From contig JAQFVV010000020.1 in NCBI GenBank assembly GCA_028023455.1, positions 9,595,092 to 9,659,091 on the forward strand: a stretch of 64,000 bases of DNA, given 5' to 3'. This document shows, one piece after another, positions 11,440 through 22,829 of the stretch. The DNA comes from Epiperipatus broadwayi. Taxonomy: Eukaryota > Onychophora > Udeonychophora > Euonychophora > Peripatidae. Each line of letters starts with the position of its first letter. Position 1 is the first letter of the stretch. The position numbers and the translations under genes were made by a program. The notes under the pieces are model-generated. The model had not been told where the DNA came from. It was given only the letters and a program-made list of their open reading frames with translations, and searched no databases.

Positions 11440-11720
11440 TGTTAAATATATGTGGCTATTAATGATACAAATTATAAATTGACACCATCCGATTTGTCTC
11501 GTGCGGCAGGAGGGGGGTACCATTTCTAAAATTAAGAGATTTTTAGCGAATATTAAAAAAAAAAAAATATGAATTGCAGGCTTCTTGGTGGTTCTGCAGT
11601 GCCATCTGGTGGCTCGTCCAGTTCTTGAGAAAAGCACCACTTTTCTTTGATACCTTTTAATAAATATTTCTTGCTGTATGGTACAACACAGAAGTAGAGA
11701 GGCAAATGAAAAATTAAAAA
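11440..11720. other. Less AT-rich patch, unidentified
   Basis: Contains GACACCATCCGATTTGTCTC, a GTGCGGCAGGAGGGGGGTACC segment and GCAGTGCCATCTGGTGGCTC. It falls within a minus-strand 149-codon open frame that runs on into the adjacent inverted repeat (11317-11766). The predicted peptide has no recognisable domain and its second half is simply translated transposon end, so I do not call a gene. It may be another dispersed repeat. Confidence 0.4.
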
Positions 11721-12059
11721 AATTGTGAATCAAATTCCACTGAGGAAATGTTTTTAAAAACCTCATACTTTTAGAAATTAAATGGACAAGTTATGCCTAG
11801 TTGTTTCATGAATACTTGAACATTAAATTACTTTTTGAATAGCTAACTATATAATTATTTTTGATAATGACTACTCGTGATTTTATTCCAATTTTAGTCT
11901 TTTCTTAAATTAGAATTCTTATGAACTAAAAGTTTCCTTCCATTATCTCTCTTAACATGTTTTAAAAATCTTCATCTTTAGTCTAGTAGAGGCTAATAAT
12001 AAAATATTTTTATTCTCTTATATTACATTTCTATTTTTAAACAAACTTTAATTCATTTC

Positions 12060-12500
12060 TCCTGGTAAATTGATTTTAATTCATCAAATATTGTGAGTCT
12101 AGAAGGATCTTCTTCAGGATTTTTTCAATGAGACTTTTCCCAACTAAATGTCTCCAAATCTCTCTATGCATAACATTTCCCTTCCATGCATGCAGTTCAT
12201 CAGGCCTTTTTTTCATTATTTTTTTTTACTTTTTCCTTTTCCTTATCTTTGCTTCGCTATTCATTATTCTATTATGAACATAACCATCTTAATTTTTTTT
12301 CTTTAATGATAGTTGTTCTATATCTTTTAATCTAATCATTTCTCTGACTTCAAGATTTATTCTTTTCTCTAATGTTTATCTTTTTCCTGATTTTCATTGC
12401 TGACCATTTCTGTTCAATTTTTTTGACATTGTGCATAGAATACCCTTTATATCAGGATATCATGTATAAATCCGTTCATTTCCATCAATATATTGCTATC
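12060..12500 (-). pseudogene. LINE reverse-transcriptase C-terminal remnant
   Basis: Reading the minus strand, fragments in shifting frames give EKKLRWL followed some way on by WKGNVMHREIWRHLVG. The first resembles the RRLRWLGHV segment found after the RT domain of many non-LTR retrotransposon proteins. The second fits the charged C-terminal part. Several frameshifts and stops separate them. The assignment rests on short motifs only, and the exact ends are unknown. Confidence 0.4.
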
Positions 12501-13087
12501 CTATAAAAATGAGTTGAACATTTCTATTACCTACCTTATTTTACCAACTCTTTTACATACTTCTTGCAGCATTTATTTCCCCATAAACTTTCTCATGAAA
12601 TATCCAATGTCCTATATATCTTGTGCTATAATCACCTCAACATTTGTAAATAATACATTTAGTAAATATTTACTACTATATAATTTTATATTTATTTATT
12701 CACATTTATTTACTCCAAAGCCATATCAATATAGATTTTAAACAGCACTGAAAAATCCAACACTCCCTGAAATATGGATTCCCTGTTATAAACTCAACTA
12801 ACAAGTCCTGATCTATTTTTAGTTAACATCTTTTTTGTTTATATATTCTCTTAATTAATAACATCGATCAATAAATCCTTATTTTTGTCCATTTTCAATA
12901 CTTTCAAGGGATACTATCATATCTTTTCTCCAAATTGATAAAATTTTATATCTATTTATGTCTAGCTTTGGTCTTCTCCATTAATTATATATTTATATAA
13001 TCTGCACATAACTAAATAGTAATGTTCTTCTATTATTTCAAACATCACATGATCACCATTTTTTATGCTTGCTCATAACTGTTATTA

Positions 13088-13287
13088 AAACAGGTAAAAC
13101 TAAGATCTAAGTGCAGTGTTCTCAGATCCAAGGCTCCTCACTGACGAAGGCCACAAGCCAGAAACTAGTCTGGGGATATTGGATGAATAGACACTAGATA
13201 GAGATTTTATGCACAAGCCTTCTGGTATCCATTGATTACTCTGGCTTGCAATGAGTGGCACTACTGTATGGAGATTTTTGCCTGTTT
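13088..13287. mobile_element. TIR transposon family 'AAACAGGC', internally deleted copy
   Basis: Starts AAACAGGTAAAACT after TA (13086-13087) and ends GCCTGTTT before TA (13288-13289), consistent with a TA target duplication. The right half (AGCCTTCTGGTATCCATTGA, GAGTGGCACTACTGTATGGA) matches the right terminus of the other copies. The left inverted repeat is replaced by interior sequence (CAGATCCAAGGCTCCTCACT), so this is a rearranged deletion derivative. About 200 bp, no coding capacity. Confidence 0.75.
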
Positions 13288-13727
13288 TAATATTAGTAAT
13301 TATATAACATAAATTTCAGGTTTCACATGTATTCATATGTGACAGGTAAATAATGAAATAGTGCACTGTAAATTATTTAACCATTGTTTAACATTATCCA
13401 CACACATATATACACCCTACCCACAAACATCATTATTACCGATCTTACAATAAATATGAATTAATATGGAAACGTATAAATAAAGAGAAATAGAAGTAGA
13501 AGAGAGAAAGAAGGAGAAATGGATAGAGATAAATAAATAGATATAAAAAAAAATTCCTTAATTAAATAAAATAATGAATTATACATTTCAATGATAAAAT
13601 ATTATCAACTAATAATCAAAATAATTAAAATACTAAATGAATATATTCTTATAAAAATATTGTTTAGTTTAGAAAAAATAAATAAATCCGAACCTTTTTT
13701 TTCATTTAGTTATACAAATAAACTTAC

Positions 13728-13926
13728 GAATGAGATCAGATCCTATTTGCTTTGAAGCATTTCTATTTCCTTCCAATTCTTGTAAAACGCTTGCTTCAAA
13801 TGTTAGTGCAGCCACACGAAACATCAATTCAGGAATATTTTCTCCTGATTTTGACGAAACAGCCCAAAATTCCGCTTGCAAGTCATTAGCCAAATTTTGT
13901 GCAAACTCTATACTTGTCTGGTACGT
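13728..13926 (-). CDS. RAB36/RAB34-like small GTPase, internal exon (G5 box)
   Basis: This exon encodes part of a Rab-family GTPase, a membrane-trafficking switch; RAB34/RAB36 act at Golgi and lysosome/cilium-related membranes in other animals. The peptide includes LQAEFWAVSSKSGENI, then FRVAALTFEASVLQELE and IGSDLI. SSKSGE is the G5 (SAK-type) guanine-base box. The RVAALTFE segment followed by the VLQ(E/D)LE run and a GxDLI tail is typical of RAB36 and, less closely, RAB34. The minus strand has an acceptor-like TCCTCTCAG just before 13926 and a textbook donor GTAAGTTT beginning at 13727. The exon is 199 nt and ends in phase 1 after a C. Open frame continues past the donor but stops within a few codons. 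Upstream exons with the P-loop, WDTAGQE and NKxD boxes should lie at higher coordinates; I could not find them. The start in the acceptor region could instead be eight bases further in, after CCAG. The family call is confident; RAB36 rather than RAB34 is inference. Confidence 0.88.
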
Positions 13927-14150
13927 CTGAGAGGACTATTAATAATACAATATTTAATATAATAATAAAAATAGAGGAATGTTAATAAATAATAACTTTG
14001 CATAGAAATTTTGTACAATAACATACAAAATTCAGTTACATTATTCTCTGAAACAAATAAATTATTGCATAATTAAAATATCGATAATAGTTGTTTTGAA
14101 ATAATACTTATGAAAACAATATTAGATAGACAAATGATTACAATGCACTT

Positions 14151-14182
<32 letters not shown>

Positions 14183-16650
14183 AAGAAAGCAAATAATAGA
14201 TAATAAAGTATGAAAAAAATAAATGCGTTCTGAAGGAGATAAATTTTTCTCCAGCATATAATTATTATAACCTAATGTACAATCTTAACGCTGATTTATC
14301 TTTTTGATAAATATATCAATATTATTAATGTCTGCTTATTACGTAAAAAATTATTATATTAATATTAGCCTAGATATAGAGTTTAATATAATCATCTCTA
14401 ATTTAATAAATAGCCATGAATAACATTGATATATTTACCCAAAATATGACTGCATACACTTATAGATATGATGGATAAACAATGAACATTTAGGATGGTT
14501 TGATGATGTGACAAAGTGAGTATATTAGTTCAAAGAAATATGTCATGGAGTCATTTCCTTTTCTGATATTTTTAAACATTAATTTGAAAAAGTAATGTTG
14601 AACAATAAATTTACATATATATATAATTAAAATTATAATAGAAATTTTAAATAGTAAATTTTTACAAATTTATTTCATTTTTAAATTAATAAAAATCTTT
14701 CTTTAGATAAAAATAAAACTAAGAAAAATAGAAAGACTGGGGTGACAGATTAATAATTCATTAAATGCAAAGAGTGGTAATTTAATAATGGTAGTTTAGT
14801 TATAAAAATATTCTAATATATTAAAAATGTACAAAACAAATATTAAATTACATTTCATAAATACTGAAGATTAATCCACATCACTGAAAGAGCTCTCCAA
14901 AAACCTTCAAACAAGAACGGTGAAAAACATGGAGTTTTCAATAATTTTCCATTCATTGTTTACCCTCTAGCTAAGAATAATTAGATACTTACTAATTTAA
15001 AGCCTAGCTGGACTGGCTATAGTAAACTACGTAAAAAAAAAAAAAATCCCAAGTCTGTTTGGAACGTGAAAAGTGTTACCTGGTCTGGGTTCAAAACTCA
15101 AACAGGGGAATGGAAGGTAGATGTGTTCATCATTGTAATGTGAAATTCATTTTTATTATGTTAAGAATAAAAGCGTACTGACATAATATGAAAAGCATTT
15201 AAACTATTGAAATCTTAAATAACATTTCAAAATTGGAGAACCTGAGTAAAAGTATAGGTAATGACAGACAAGTTAACACACATTTAGATAGCAATAATAT
15301 ATATATATATATCAAGAGTAAATCTTTTATACTGATAATAAACAATAAAAATTAATTAAATAGTAATCATGTGATATCTGAGCACTGGAAATAAGTTGAG
15401 TTATAATCCAGAAACTTTTAACTTTTAGTTGTCATTGTACTACAGTGCTATATCATATGGATGACAAAGTTAGCGATGTGGTATTACTGACTTTGTTAAA
15501 TATTTGTTAGAAATATATATTTGTGACATTATCATAAAAGTTCTGATGTCTAAATGATCAATAAACCCAGTCTTTTTTAATAAAAACAGAGCAATATGTT
15601 CACTAATACTAATTCTCAAATTTATTACAATTAGATATTATAATGTTATTAGTTTGAAAATGGTGTTAAAAATCCAAATCAGTGAAACATCACATGTATA
15701 TATCTAATGTATGCTTTTGGAAGCAGTTCTCTCCCTATGCTAATCCAGAGTCATCTATTGTAAACATAAGTAATGGGTGATATTGATAGTTTCTGTCACT
15801 GAAAGTTTGTAAACCTAATTCATTTGACACCAAGCAGCCATTTTATAGTTCTTTTATACCACCAAGCTAATATCAAGAAATTAAAAAACAAATCTATGGC
15901 TTTAAGCCTAATCAAATATGCTTACATAATTATATAGATGTGATATTAGATCGGTGACTATATTTTAATGTTGATATTAGATCAGTGACTATATTTTAAT
16001 GATGTCAGTTTTTTGATTAATTATAATCAATCTTTCAATTTTCTGCTAAAAAAATATATACAAACAAAACACATTATTTTTTCTGTTTAGATTTAATATA
16101 CTTTTTTAGGAGCGATTATCTTCATTCTAATCCAGGATTATCAATTTAGAATAGATAATAATAATCATTCTAGATAGTAATGCTATTATAGCAACATTCC
16201 CCAGAACTAGTGTTTTAATTAAGGTTTTCATTAATGAGGATTTGTGGACTTAATGCATCTACATAAAGCAAACTGCTTTTACTTTTTAATATATTAAGCT
16301 AATAGCCTGAAATTCGAAGTCGTACTAAGATTTGAACCTTAATTGCTGCAATAAAAAGATGACAAGCTGTTTTAGTTTTTCTAATAATATAAAATGAATA
16401 TTATATAGAATTTTTTTTAGAACTTATCATAAATATTATTTAGTTTCGTTAATAGTGTAGCACAGTTTTAAATTAGTAATCTCAGAGCTAAAAATTATTC
16501 CTGAATTTATTATCAGTTGATCATAAGCAAAAAAAAATTTTTTTTTTCATTAATTGAGTAGAACTATTAGCTTAACCTGTCACATGCTCAGTTGCACATG
16601 ACCTACTCACTATATAATTAATACATTGTACAGGCTTAAACCTGCATTTA
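13927..16650. other. AT-rich DNA, probably RAB36-like intron
   Basis: No coding exon recognised. Contains a (CA)n/(TA)n microsatellite at about 14151-14182, an AT run near 15300 and a 31-bp tandem duplication at 15940-16001 (GATATTAGATCGGTGACTAT and its near copy). The segment around 15385-15460 (GAGCACTGGAAATAAGTTGA) resembles the dispersed repeat at 31150 and 37385. As the exon at 13728-13926 is internal and minus-strand, this region is likely its upstream intron. Confidence 0.5.
14151..14182. repeat. (CA)n-(TA)n microsatellite
   Basis: A run of about nine CA units passes directly into about six TA units. A simple length-variable repeat within presumed intron. Confidence 0.9.
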
Positions 16651-16654
16651 TATA

Positions 16655-16805
16655 TGTAATATATGTGGGGTTCGAACTCAGACTTTCATACGACCCACCA
16701 CTCTCAGTGCCATCTCATATTGCTGCCCCACCTGATCACACACATGTTGAAAAGATAAATAATCACCAATATATGTATTTCATGCTAAACCAGCAATCAT
16801 CATTA
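16655..16805. repeat. Dispersed repeat with box B-like end, copy 2
   Basis: Shares GGGTTCGAACTCAGACTTTC, CATGTTGAAAAGAT and CATGCTAAACCAGCAATCAT with 9272-9446. On the minus strand the left edge reads GAGTTCGAACCCC, a good box B. The right inverted end is missing. It accounts for a 66-codon plus-strand open frame here, which is not a gene. Confidence 0.55.
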
Positions 16806-18290
16806 TATAATTATTTTATTATTTAATGATAAAATAAAGATAACTAAATATATATAAAAATTAATAATATACGACACTAAACTTACTTCATATAAGAAAG
16901 TCACTACAAATATATGAAACTCAATCATCAAACATAAAGAAATCATGTGGAATGTTTACATAATGGCACATCCATTATCTTCAATCAAATGTTCCTAATT
17001 CAGTGCAAATGCTTATTTCTAGTTTTTAAAACCTAAACATTTGAACTTGTAATTTTAGCCAACTCCTTTTTAGTAGCTAAAACGAGCTTACCCCGATTTA
17101 TCATTAAAAGTTCTTTTCATGGTTGTTTTGAATGAATTATCACTATTTTCTGTTCACTGCATTGGATTATCTAAATTAAATAACATTATAACCACTATCA
17201 TTCATTTTCACAGTCTATCATCAAATATACTTTTTCCCCCCAATATTATATTCACAATTTTCATATTTACTTTGTGGTTTCTAAATATTGTTTGTATTTA
17301 ATCTCACTTCTCCCAAATATCGGCCACATTTTTCAATAAAATTATTAAATTTAAAAATCAATCTCCCACTCATGTCTTTCCCATTACTGAAAATTTGAAA
17401 ACAAATACAGGTTTGATGTTTGTTTGATTGGTATTTAGTTTTTCGTTATTATAAGTTCTTTATTTATAACTTCAATGAATAGATTTTAAAGTACTGTACT
17501 CTTTTTCATTATTGTGTAAAAACAACAACATATAACTTCAGATAATTTATGTTATGCATACATTCCCACAGTGTTTTTCTTTGAGGGCACATAGCCAATT
17601 GAAATGCAAAAGACCATGATTTGTGATTAGAGAAGGAATCAAGTCCGATAAAAATTATACAACATTTTTCAGATTTCAAATGCTGTATTAATAATGAGAA
17701 ACAGTTAAAAGTTATACCTAAACTAACTATGAAGATTGGAAAGAAAGTTAGTTACAAGAGAAAAACTGAAGTAATTTATGAATATTTAAATAACAGTAAT
17801 ATATGATCTTATAAAAAGATTTTGTGTAATAAAAAATGTAATATTTATTTATGTTTGTATCTCAATATTGTATCATAAATATGTCTTACAAGTAATCTAT
17901 ACAGTATTATGTACATTTATTTATATACTCATATGATAACTACTTGGTGATAATTTAATTCTGCTAAAAGGACTCCATTTGACAGCCTGGAGTTTGAGAT
18001 AAGATCTGAAAAAGTTTTCAGATTCCAAATTCACATTTTTTTTCCAGGCAGCTAGTCCATAGTGGCCAAAAAATGATCAGTGAATGAGTATCAAGTTTTT
18101 CTAAATTAGAAAGTAAAGCAAAAATGAAAAATCATTAATTGCTTCACAACTTATATGGAAAATCTTCCTTTTTATGGCTACTGGAGAGCTATTTGTTCTG
18201 CAGTGGAATGTTCAACGACTATTTTATCTTTTCATTACGTATTCATAGTTGCTACATACGATGATTTTCTTTAATAATTTATAAATGTTT
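16806..18290. other. AT-rich stretch without recognisable gene
   Basis: No exon, RNA gene or clear mobile element was recognised. The part around 18040-18215 has weak similarity to 38815-39000 (CAGCTAGTCC / TAGCTAGTCTCC; TTTGTTCTGCAG / TTTGCTCTGCAA), too decayed to define. Confidence 0.4.
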
Positions 18291-18296
18291 TTCCCC

Positions 18297-18396
18297 CCCA
18301 TGTGTGATAGCATCAGCTGGGAAGTGAACCTGCTAACCCGGGACAACTACTTGTAAAGCAGCTGTCACTGACCTATCAGCCACCAATCCTTGACAG
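18297..18396 (-). mobile_element. Short tRNA-like SINE, copy S7
   Basis: On the minus strand it has GTCAAGGATTGGTGGCTGAT, the CTGC-TTTACAA-GTAG arm, the insertion-bearing CGGGTTAGCAGGTTCACTTCC box B region and a GATGCTATCACACATGG end. Flanked by TAATTTATAAAT at 18275-18286 and 18397-18408. A poly-C run sits between the 3' end and the first duplication. Confidence 0.85.
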
Positions 18397-18909
18397 TAAT
18401 TTATAAATATTTGTTTTATTTTCAGTATATACTATTATTTTAATAATTGTGACATCCTGTTTACTTCTTTCTTAGACTTGACATTAATATCTAAAAAGAA
18501 AAACCATCTTCAGAATTTTAACAATGTTACCATTGAATAAATAATATTAAAAAAACACCGATTACTGAAGAAACATTCACTTTAGATCTTTAAAAAAAAA
18601 TTCATTTCTGGAAAACACGAATTTAAATAGTCAACCTTCTATGCAAGCTTTGTGAATTTAAACTGTAAAAGTTTAAAAGCTTTTAAAATTGAGAAAAGCA
18701 GATATGGTGCAATCACTATTAAAGGTCAAGGCAAGATGCTTATTATTCCTACAGGTGTTTTCGATCAGTTTTACAATCAGCAGTCTCAAAAAAACAAAAA
18801 AACAAAAAACTAATGGCTCTGGTAACTGACCCATATAAAAATTCTGTCCAAAAATAAAATGGATTAAATGTGATTAATGGTATTAAGAAGGCATCAAAGA
18901 TTTCCACTT

Positions 18910-19005
18910 GTCAAGCATTGGTGGTCGAGAGGTCAGCACAGCTGCTTTGCAAGCAGTTATCCTGGGTTTGCGGATTCGCTTCCTGGCTGATACTATGACA
19001 CATGG
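18910..19005 (+). mobile_element. Short tRNA-like SINE, copy S8
   Basis: Reads GTCAAGCATTGGTGGTCGAG, CTGC-TTTGCAA-GCAG (anticodon position UGC, unlike the UAC of S1, S4 and S6), CGGATTCGCTTCCTGG and ATACTATGACACATGG, then a short A run. Exact duplications AGATTTCCACTT lie at 18898-18909 and 19011-19022. A short minus-strand open frame covering it (18883-19071) is a by-product. Confidence 0.88.
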
Positions 19006-19127
19006 AAAAAAGATTTCCACTTTACTGACAGTTAAATATTTGTCTAAACATACATTTCTATTTCTCATCATATATTGAACCAGATATTACCAGATTATGT
19101 CATCAGATTAAATGCTTTATGACATTT

Positions 19128-19219
19128 GAATGTGCCACATGTGAACAAATCTCCCACAATCATAATCATCCGTTGAATGTGCCACATGTGAACAAATCTC
19201 TTACAATCATAATCATCCG
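19128..19219. repeat. 46-bp tandem duplication
   Basis: GAATGTGCCACATGTGAACA starts both units (about 19128 and 19174); the units differ at two or three bases. Each contains CACATGTG, a palindromic E-box-like word. The duplication ends about ten bases before the foldback at 19230. Confidence 0.85.
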
Positions 19220-19229
19220 TAGTAATCAT

Positions 19230-19401
19230 CATACAAAACTTGTACTGTTCAAGTTAATATGAAAAGTTAAATATTATACAATAAGACTCGAAAGCACTAT
19301 GATTCTGGAAACAACCTGCCGAAAGCGATCTCGGTGCTCTTGAGTTTTATTGTATTATATTTATCTTTTAATATTGACTTGAATAGTACAAGTTTTGTAT
19401 G
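19230..19401. mobile_element. Compact foldback element (172 bp)
   Basis: The left terminus CATACAAAACTTGTACTGTT is answered at the right end by AGTACAAGTTTTGTATG, and complementarity continues for about 70 bp through GACTCGAAAGCAC / GTGCTCTTGAGTTT to a 30-bp centre. There is no coding capacity. This is a MITE-type hairpin. The word AGTAATCAT stands just before it and again at about 19446, which could be coincidental. Confidence 0.8.
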
Positions 19402-20520
19402 CTTACATATTTTATAAAAAGTATATAATTTTTGAAATTTGCAATAGTAATCATATGATTAAGAAGCCATGTAATGTTCAAACATCCAAATTCTTTATGA
19501 TCAATAATCCTTTCTTTTAATTTTAATCAAATTTTTAATTGATTAACTTTAATCAATTGAAAATTGATCCTAAAACTAATAATCAAGTTTATGGCTAATA
19601 TCGCAAAAAATAAAAGTGACATTCAAGCAGTGAAGTGACTGATTGAGCACAATGATTCCCTTCAAATGATTGAGTTTTATTCTTTTTCTGACCTGAAAAT
19701 TGATCCAGGAACCATTAGATCTTGAATCCACCACATCAATCCAAAAAGAGCAAAATCAACTGAATCTAATTTAGTTTATCTTCAATGAATAGATATAAAA
19801 CCAGAATATTCATTTGGTATAATTATTGTTAAACAAATAAAATAATTCATTAGATAAAAAGTGCTTATAGTTAGTATATACTAACATATAAAAGTTTTTG
19901 TTTGTACAGATAATGTAAAAAAGATTCAAGGCTACTATTGAAAGCAAAATGAGTCCAAAGCATAACTTCATTTATTTGCTTATTTCTATTGGTTCTTTAG
20001 AAATCATTACAGAAAAATAATTTACTGATTCCAAATAAACAACTATTAGTGACATCACTAACAATTAACTGGACATACTGCTAAAAGAGAGTGGCACTAG
20101 AAGGAAGTTATAGTCTTAATTTAAATCTCAAGAAATGGTATGGTAAAGGATTAGAAAGAGAATCACTGCTGCAGTGATATGAAGAAAAGAAGTTATAGAT
20201 TTAAGGAAGACCATTTGGTGAGATTAATAATGGTTGAAAATTCTGATGATAATGAATAAACCATTACCTATAGATCATTATTTATGTTTCCATTATAATA
20301 ATAAATATAATAATTCTTATTCAATGACTTTTTCTATTCTTAATTAACAGAGAATTAGAGAAACCCTCTCTATATAAATATAGAAATATTCAGTAATTAT
20401 AAAAACAAAAAAACCTAGATATCATAGAATTATGTAAAACAAGATAGAGTGATGTGGAAAAAATTGATGGAGAAAAGAAAGTTTTTTAATCCAGAAGTAA
20501 TAAGGGATTAAATAATTCTG
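19402..20520. other. AT-rich stretch without recognisable gene
   Basis: No gene. The segment around 19620-19745 (GATTGAGCACAATGATTCCC, ATTGATCCAGGAACCATTAG) resembles fragments at 25.8 and 30.9-31.2 kb and is probably the same decayed dispersed repeat. Confidence 0.4.
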
Positions 20521-20527
20521 TAAATAA

Positions 20528-20725
20528 CATCAACATTTTCAACCATTATCAATCCACTACAGAATAAAGGTCTCTCCAAGTTCAAACCATTTCTCCCATT
20601 TCTAATCTCTCTTCTCCACATTACCCCAGAACATTTTCCTTACTCGTCCATACATCTCAGATGTGATCATCCGTCTTCTCTGATCTCAGGAAGGGTGCTG
20701 GAAAAATGGGAAGAATCTCACATGT
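20528..20725 (-). pseudogene. LINE 3'-end remnant (RT C-terminal tail)
   Basis: The minus strand gives, in broken frames, SEMYGRVRKMF, then EKWFELGETFI, which match the pattern DEIRKxAG...W...RxxWxxLxExxI at the C-terminus of many LINE ORF2 proteins. The plus-strand words GGTCTCTCCAAGTTCAAACC and CATACATCTCAGATG recur at 28.2 kb in the same order. Stops and frameshifts show it is dead. Confidence 0.6.
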
Positions 20726-21913
20726 GATCTCTTTCTATGATGATAATTAGATTAATTAATAACAACTTGAAAACAACTTATACCTATTAAGATTTAAGAC
20801 TGAGAAACTTTATAATAAAATTACTATAATAAAAGGGTCATAGAAATAGATTCCATTTAGATTAGGAATATTTTGAAATACAGATTTATAATTGAAATTA
20901 TTTTACTGCATTTTAATAATATATAAAGACTTATTAAAGTTTGTAACATAAATCAAAATTTTGAGATACTAGAATAAATGTATTGATGTAATTGATTTTC
21001 ACTTAATTTCTCTTTTCGTGGTACATCGAATGTTGTATTGATATTGTGTTGTTTAAAACTATAGTGCATTTTTAAACAATTTAAAATGCTAGTAGCTCTC
21101 TACTCTAGTTCAATCTATATAGTAAGCTTGAGTCTGATTATTTAAGTTTAATATGGACGACATTAAAAAACTTGTTTCATTTTCTCATGCATTTTGTAAG
21201 CTAATATTACCATTATTAACATTCCTAACTAGGAGAAAAATGTGACTATAGATAATAAAGAACCAATAATATTAATATATGTAATTACTAATCAGCAATA
21301 AGATTTATGTAACTATATAAGCGGACTGGCTAAAGTTTAAAATTTTAGGATGATTTAAATTTTTGAGTTTTCAGTTTTAATAGTAAATTGAAGTTAAAGA
21401 TGATTGCTAGATGCATAGCTAAATAACTTTCAGTTATCAATTCTAAATTTCATTCAAAGAGATAAAAGCCAGAAACTAATCGGAAATGGGGGGGGGGTGA
21501 GATTTAAATGCACTACCATGGTAATTACAATTACTCAAGTTTACTATAGACAAAAATATGTTAGAGGGTTGCTTTTGTTTTAACATACATTATGTAAGCT
21601 AAGAAATTACATGTTATGTTGTTATTTTAATTAACATAGCTACATTATATTAAGTGTTGCAATGATGCGTATTAATTAGCTGTTGGTTATAATAATCCAT
21701 TGTTTAGTTAATGTTGCTTTAAAGATATCAATGTTTATCGTACTAATATTCTTAAGTGATCAAAAAAATTTATGCACCCCCCTCTTCAAAATATATATAT
21801 AAAAGTGTTTGATAATTAAGAAAAGTAGATTTAAGAAAAGAAGAAATGAGCAACTATACTAAAACTATGAATGTATTATTGAGAAATGCAATAATACAAT
21901 ATATGACAGATCA
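20726..21913. other. AT-rich stretch without recognisable gene
   Basis: A poly-G run lies at about 21488-21496. No gene, RNA or matched repeat was recognised. Confidence 0.45.
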
Positions 21914-22156
21914 TTAGATTATTAGAAGATACAAATCAAAGTCACATAAATCATCAAATAATTTATTGCTTAGACGTTTATAAAAAGATTGAGCATCGGA
22001 AATGACAGAATTTGAGTCATGATCATTTTCAACTCCAAAATGCAGTAATTTATTGATAAACATCTGAGCACTAGAAGTAAACATGATCCATGGACTTATA
22101 GCTTCAGAATCTATAACTATTATTGCAGTAAACCATACGGTGAAGCTTCCATCCAT
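21914..22156 (-). CDS. Possible 3'-terminal exon of an unrecognised gene
   Basis: An open segment of 80 codons plus a TAA stop on the minus strand. It is preceded by an acceptor-like ATACCTAATGCAG ending at 22157, directly upstream of an ATG. The peptide is not low-complexity: it begins MDGSFTVWFTAIIVIDSEAI, has a moderately hydrophobic first half (WFTAIIVI, PWIMFTSSAQMFINKLLHFG) and an acidic second half (VENDHDSNS, DDLCDFD). This composition is unlike the Ile/Lys/Asn-rich chance frames elsewhere in the window. I do not recognise the family and found no poly(A) signal or neighbouring exon that proves it. It could be the last exon of a minus-strand gene lying upstream of the RAB36-like gene, or a chance frame. 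Confidence 0.35.
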   Translation of the reverse strand: MDGSFTVWFTAIIVIDSEAISPWIMFTSSAQMFINKLLHFGVENDHDSNSVISDAQSFYKRLSNKLFDDLCDFDLYLLII

Positions 22157-22825
22157 CTGCATTAGGTATAAAATATTTACTACATTTTGCTTAATCAAGT
22201 AAACATTAAGTTAACCACTTAAAAATCACTATAAAAGCGGCTGATTAATGTCAAGCCTCTGTTAATTTTGATATGCAACTTCCTCAAACATAATTATATC
22301 TCAAAGCCACAAATTCTTGAGGAAATTATGCACTTATGTTCTCTTCACCTCATTAGCAAATTATCTTATTCCACACAATATTTACAAGCATCCAAATTAC
22401 ATCATCATCCCCACACTACATAAGTATTATTCAACTTTGTTTGCATGAATATTATATACCTAACCTTTGAAAAAAAATTCCAATGCTTATATTCCTCAGT
22501 AAATGATCTGTGTCTCAAGATTGAAGGATATTGATCAAAATATGCCTTTTCCTCATCACATTATGCAGATCAAATGCATTATGCATCTCAAGCCACTCTT
22601 TTAGCATAGGAGTCAATATTGTATGAACAAAAAAATTTAACAATTTATGTCACATGCCAAGCTGAGTTTAAGGCTACTTTTGATCTGATAAATTGTGAAT
22701 ACTTGTTTATCACATTAAGTAAACTTCTGCCAAGCCATGTACATCTAATTACTGCTATAAAAATTATCTTACCAAACATATGTCAAGCTTAAAAATTGCA
22801 TGTACCTTTCTTCACCTTTTAAACT
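22157..22825. other. Stretch without recognisable gene
   Basis: Slightly less AT-rich than its neighbours. It may be the upstream, more decayed part of the LINE reverse-transcriptase fragment that follows, but I could not read motifs in it. Confidence 0.35.
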
Positions 22826-22829
22826 AAGC

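Noticed and set aside
11317-11766. 149-codon minus-strand open frame
   Set aside because: Its C-terminal half is translation of a transposon inverted repeat and the rest has no recognisable domain; composition fits a chance frame over a less AT-rich patch.
12493-12741. 82-codon plus-strand frame
   Set aside because: Low-complexity translation of pyrimidine/AT-rich DNA next to a LINE remnant; no domain or splice support.
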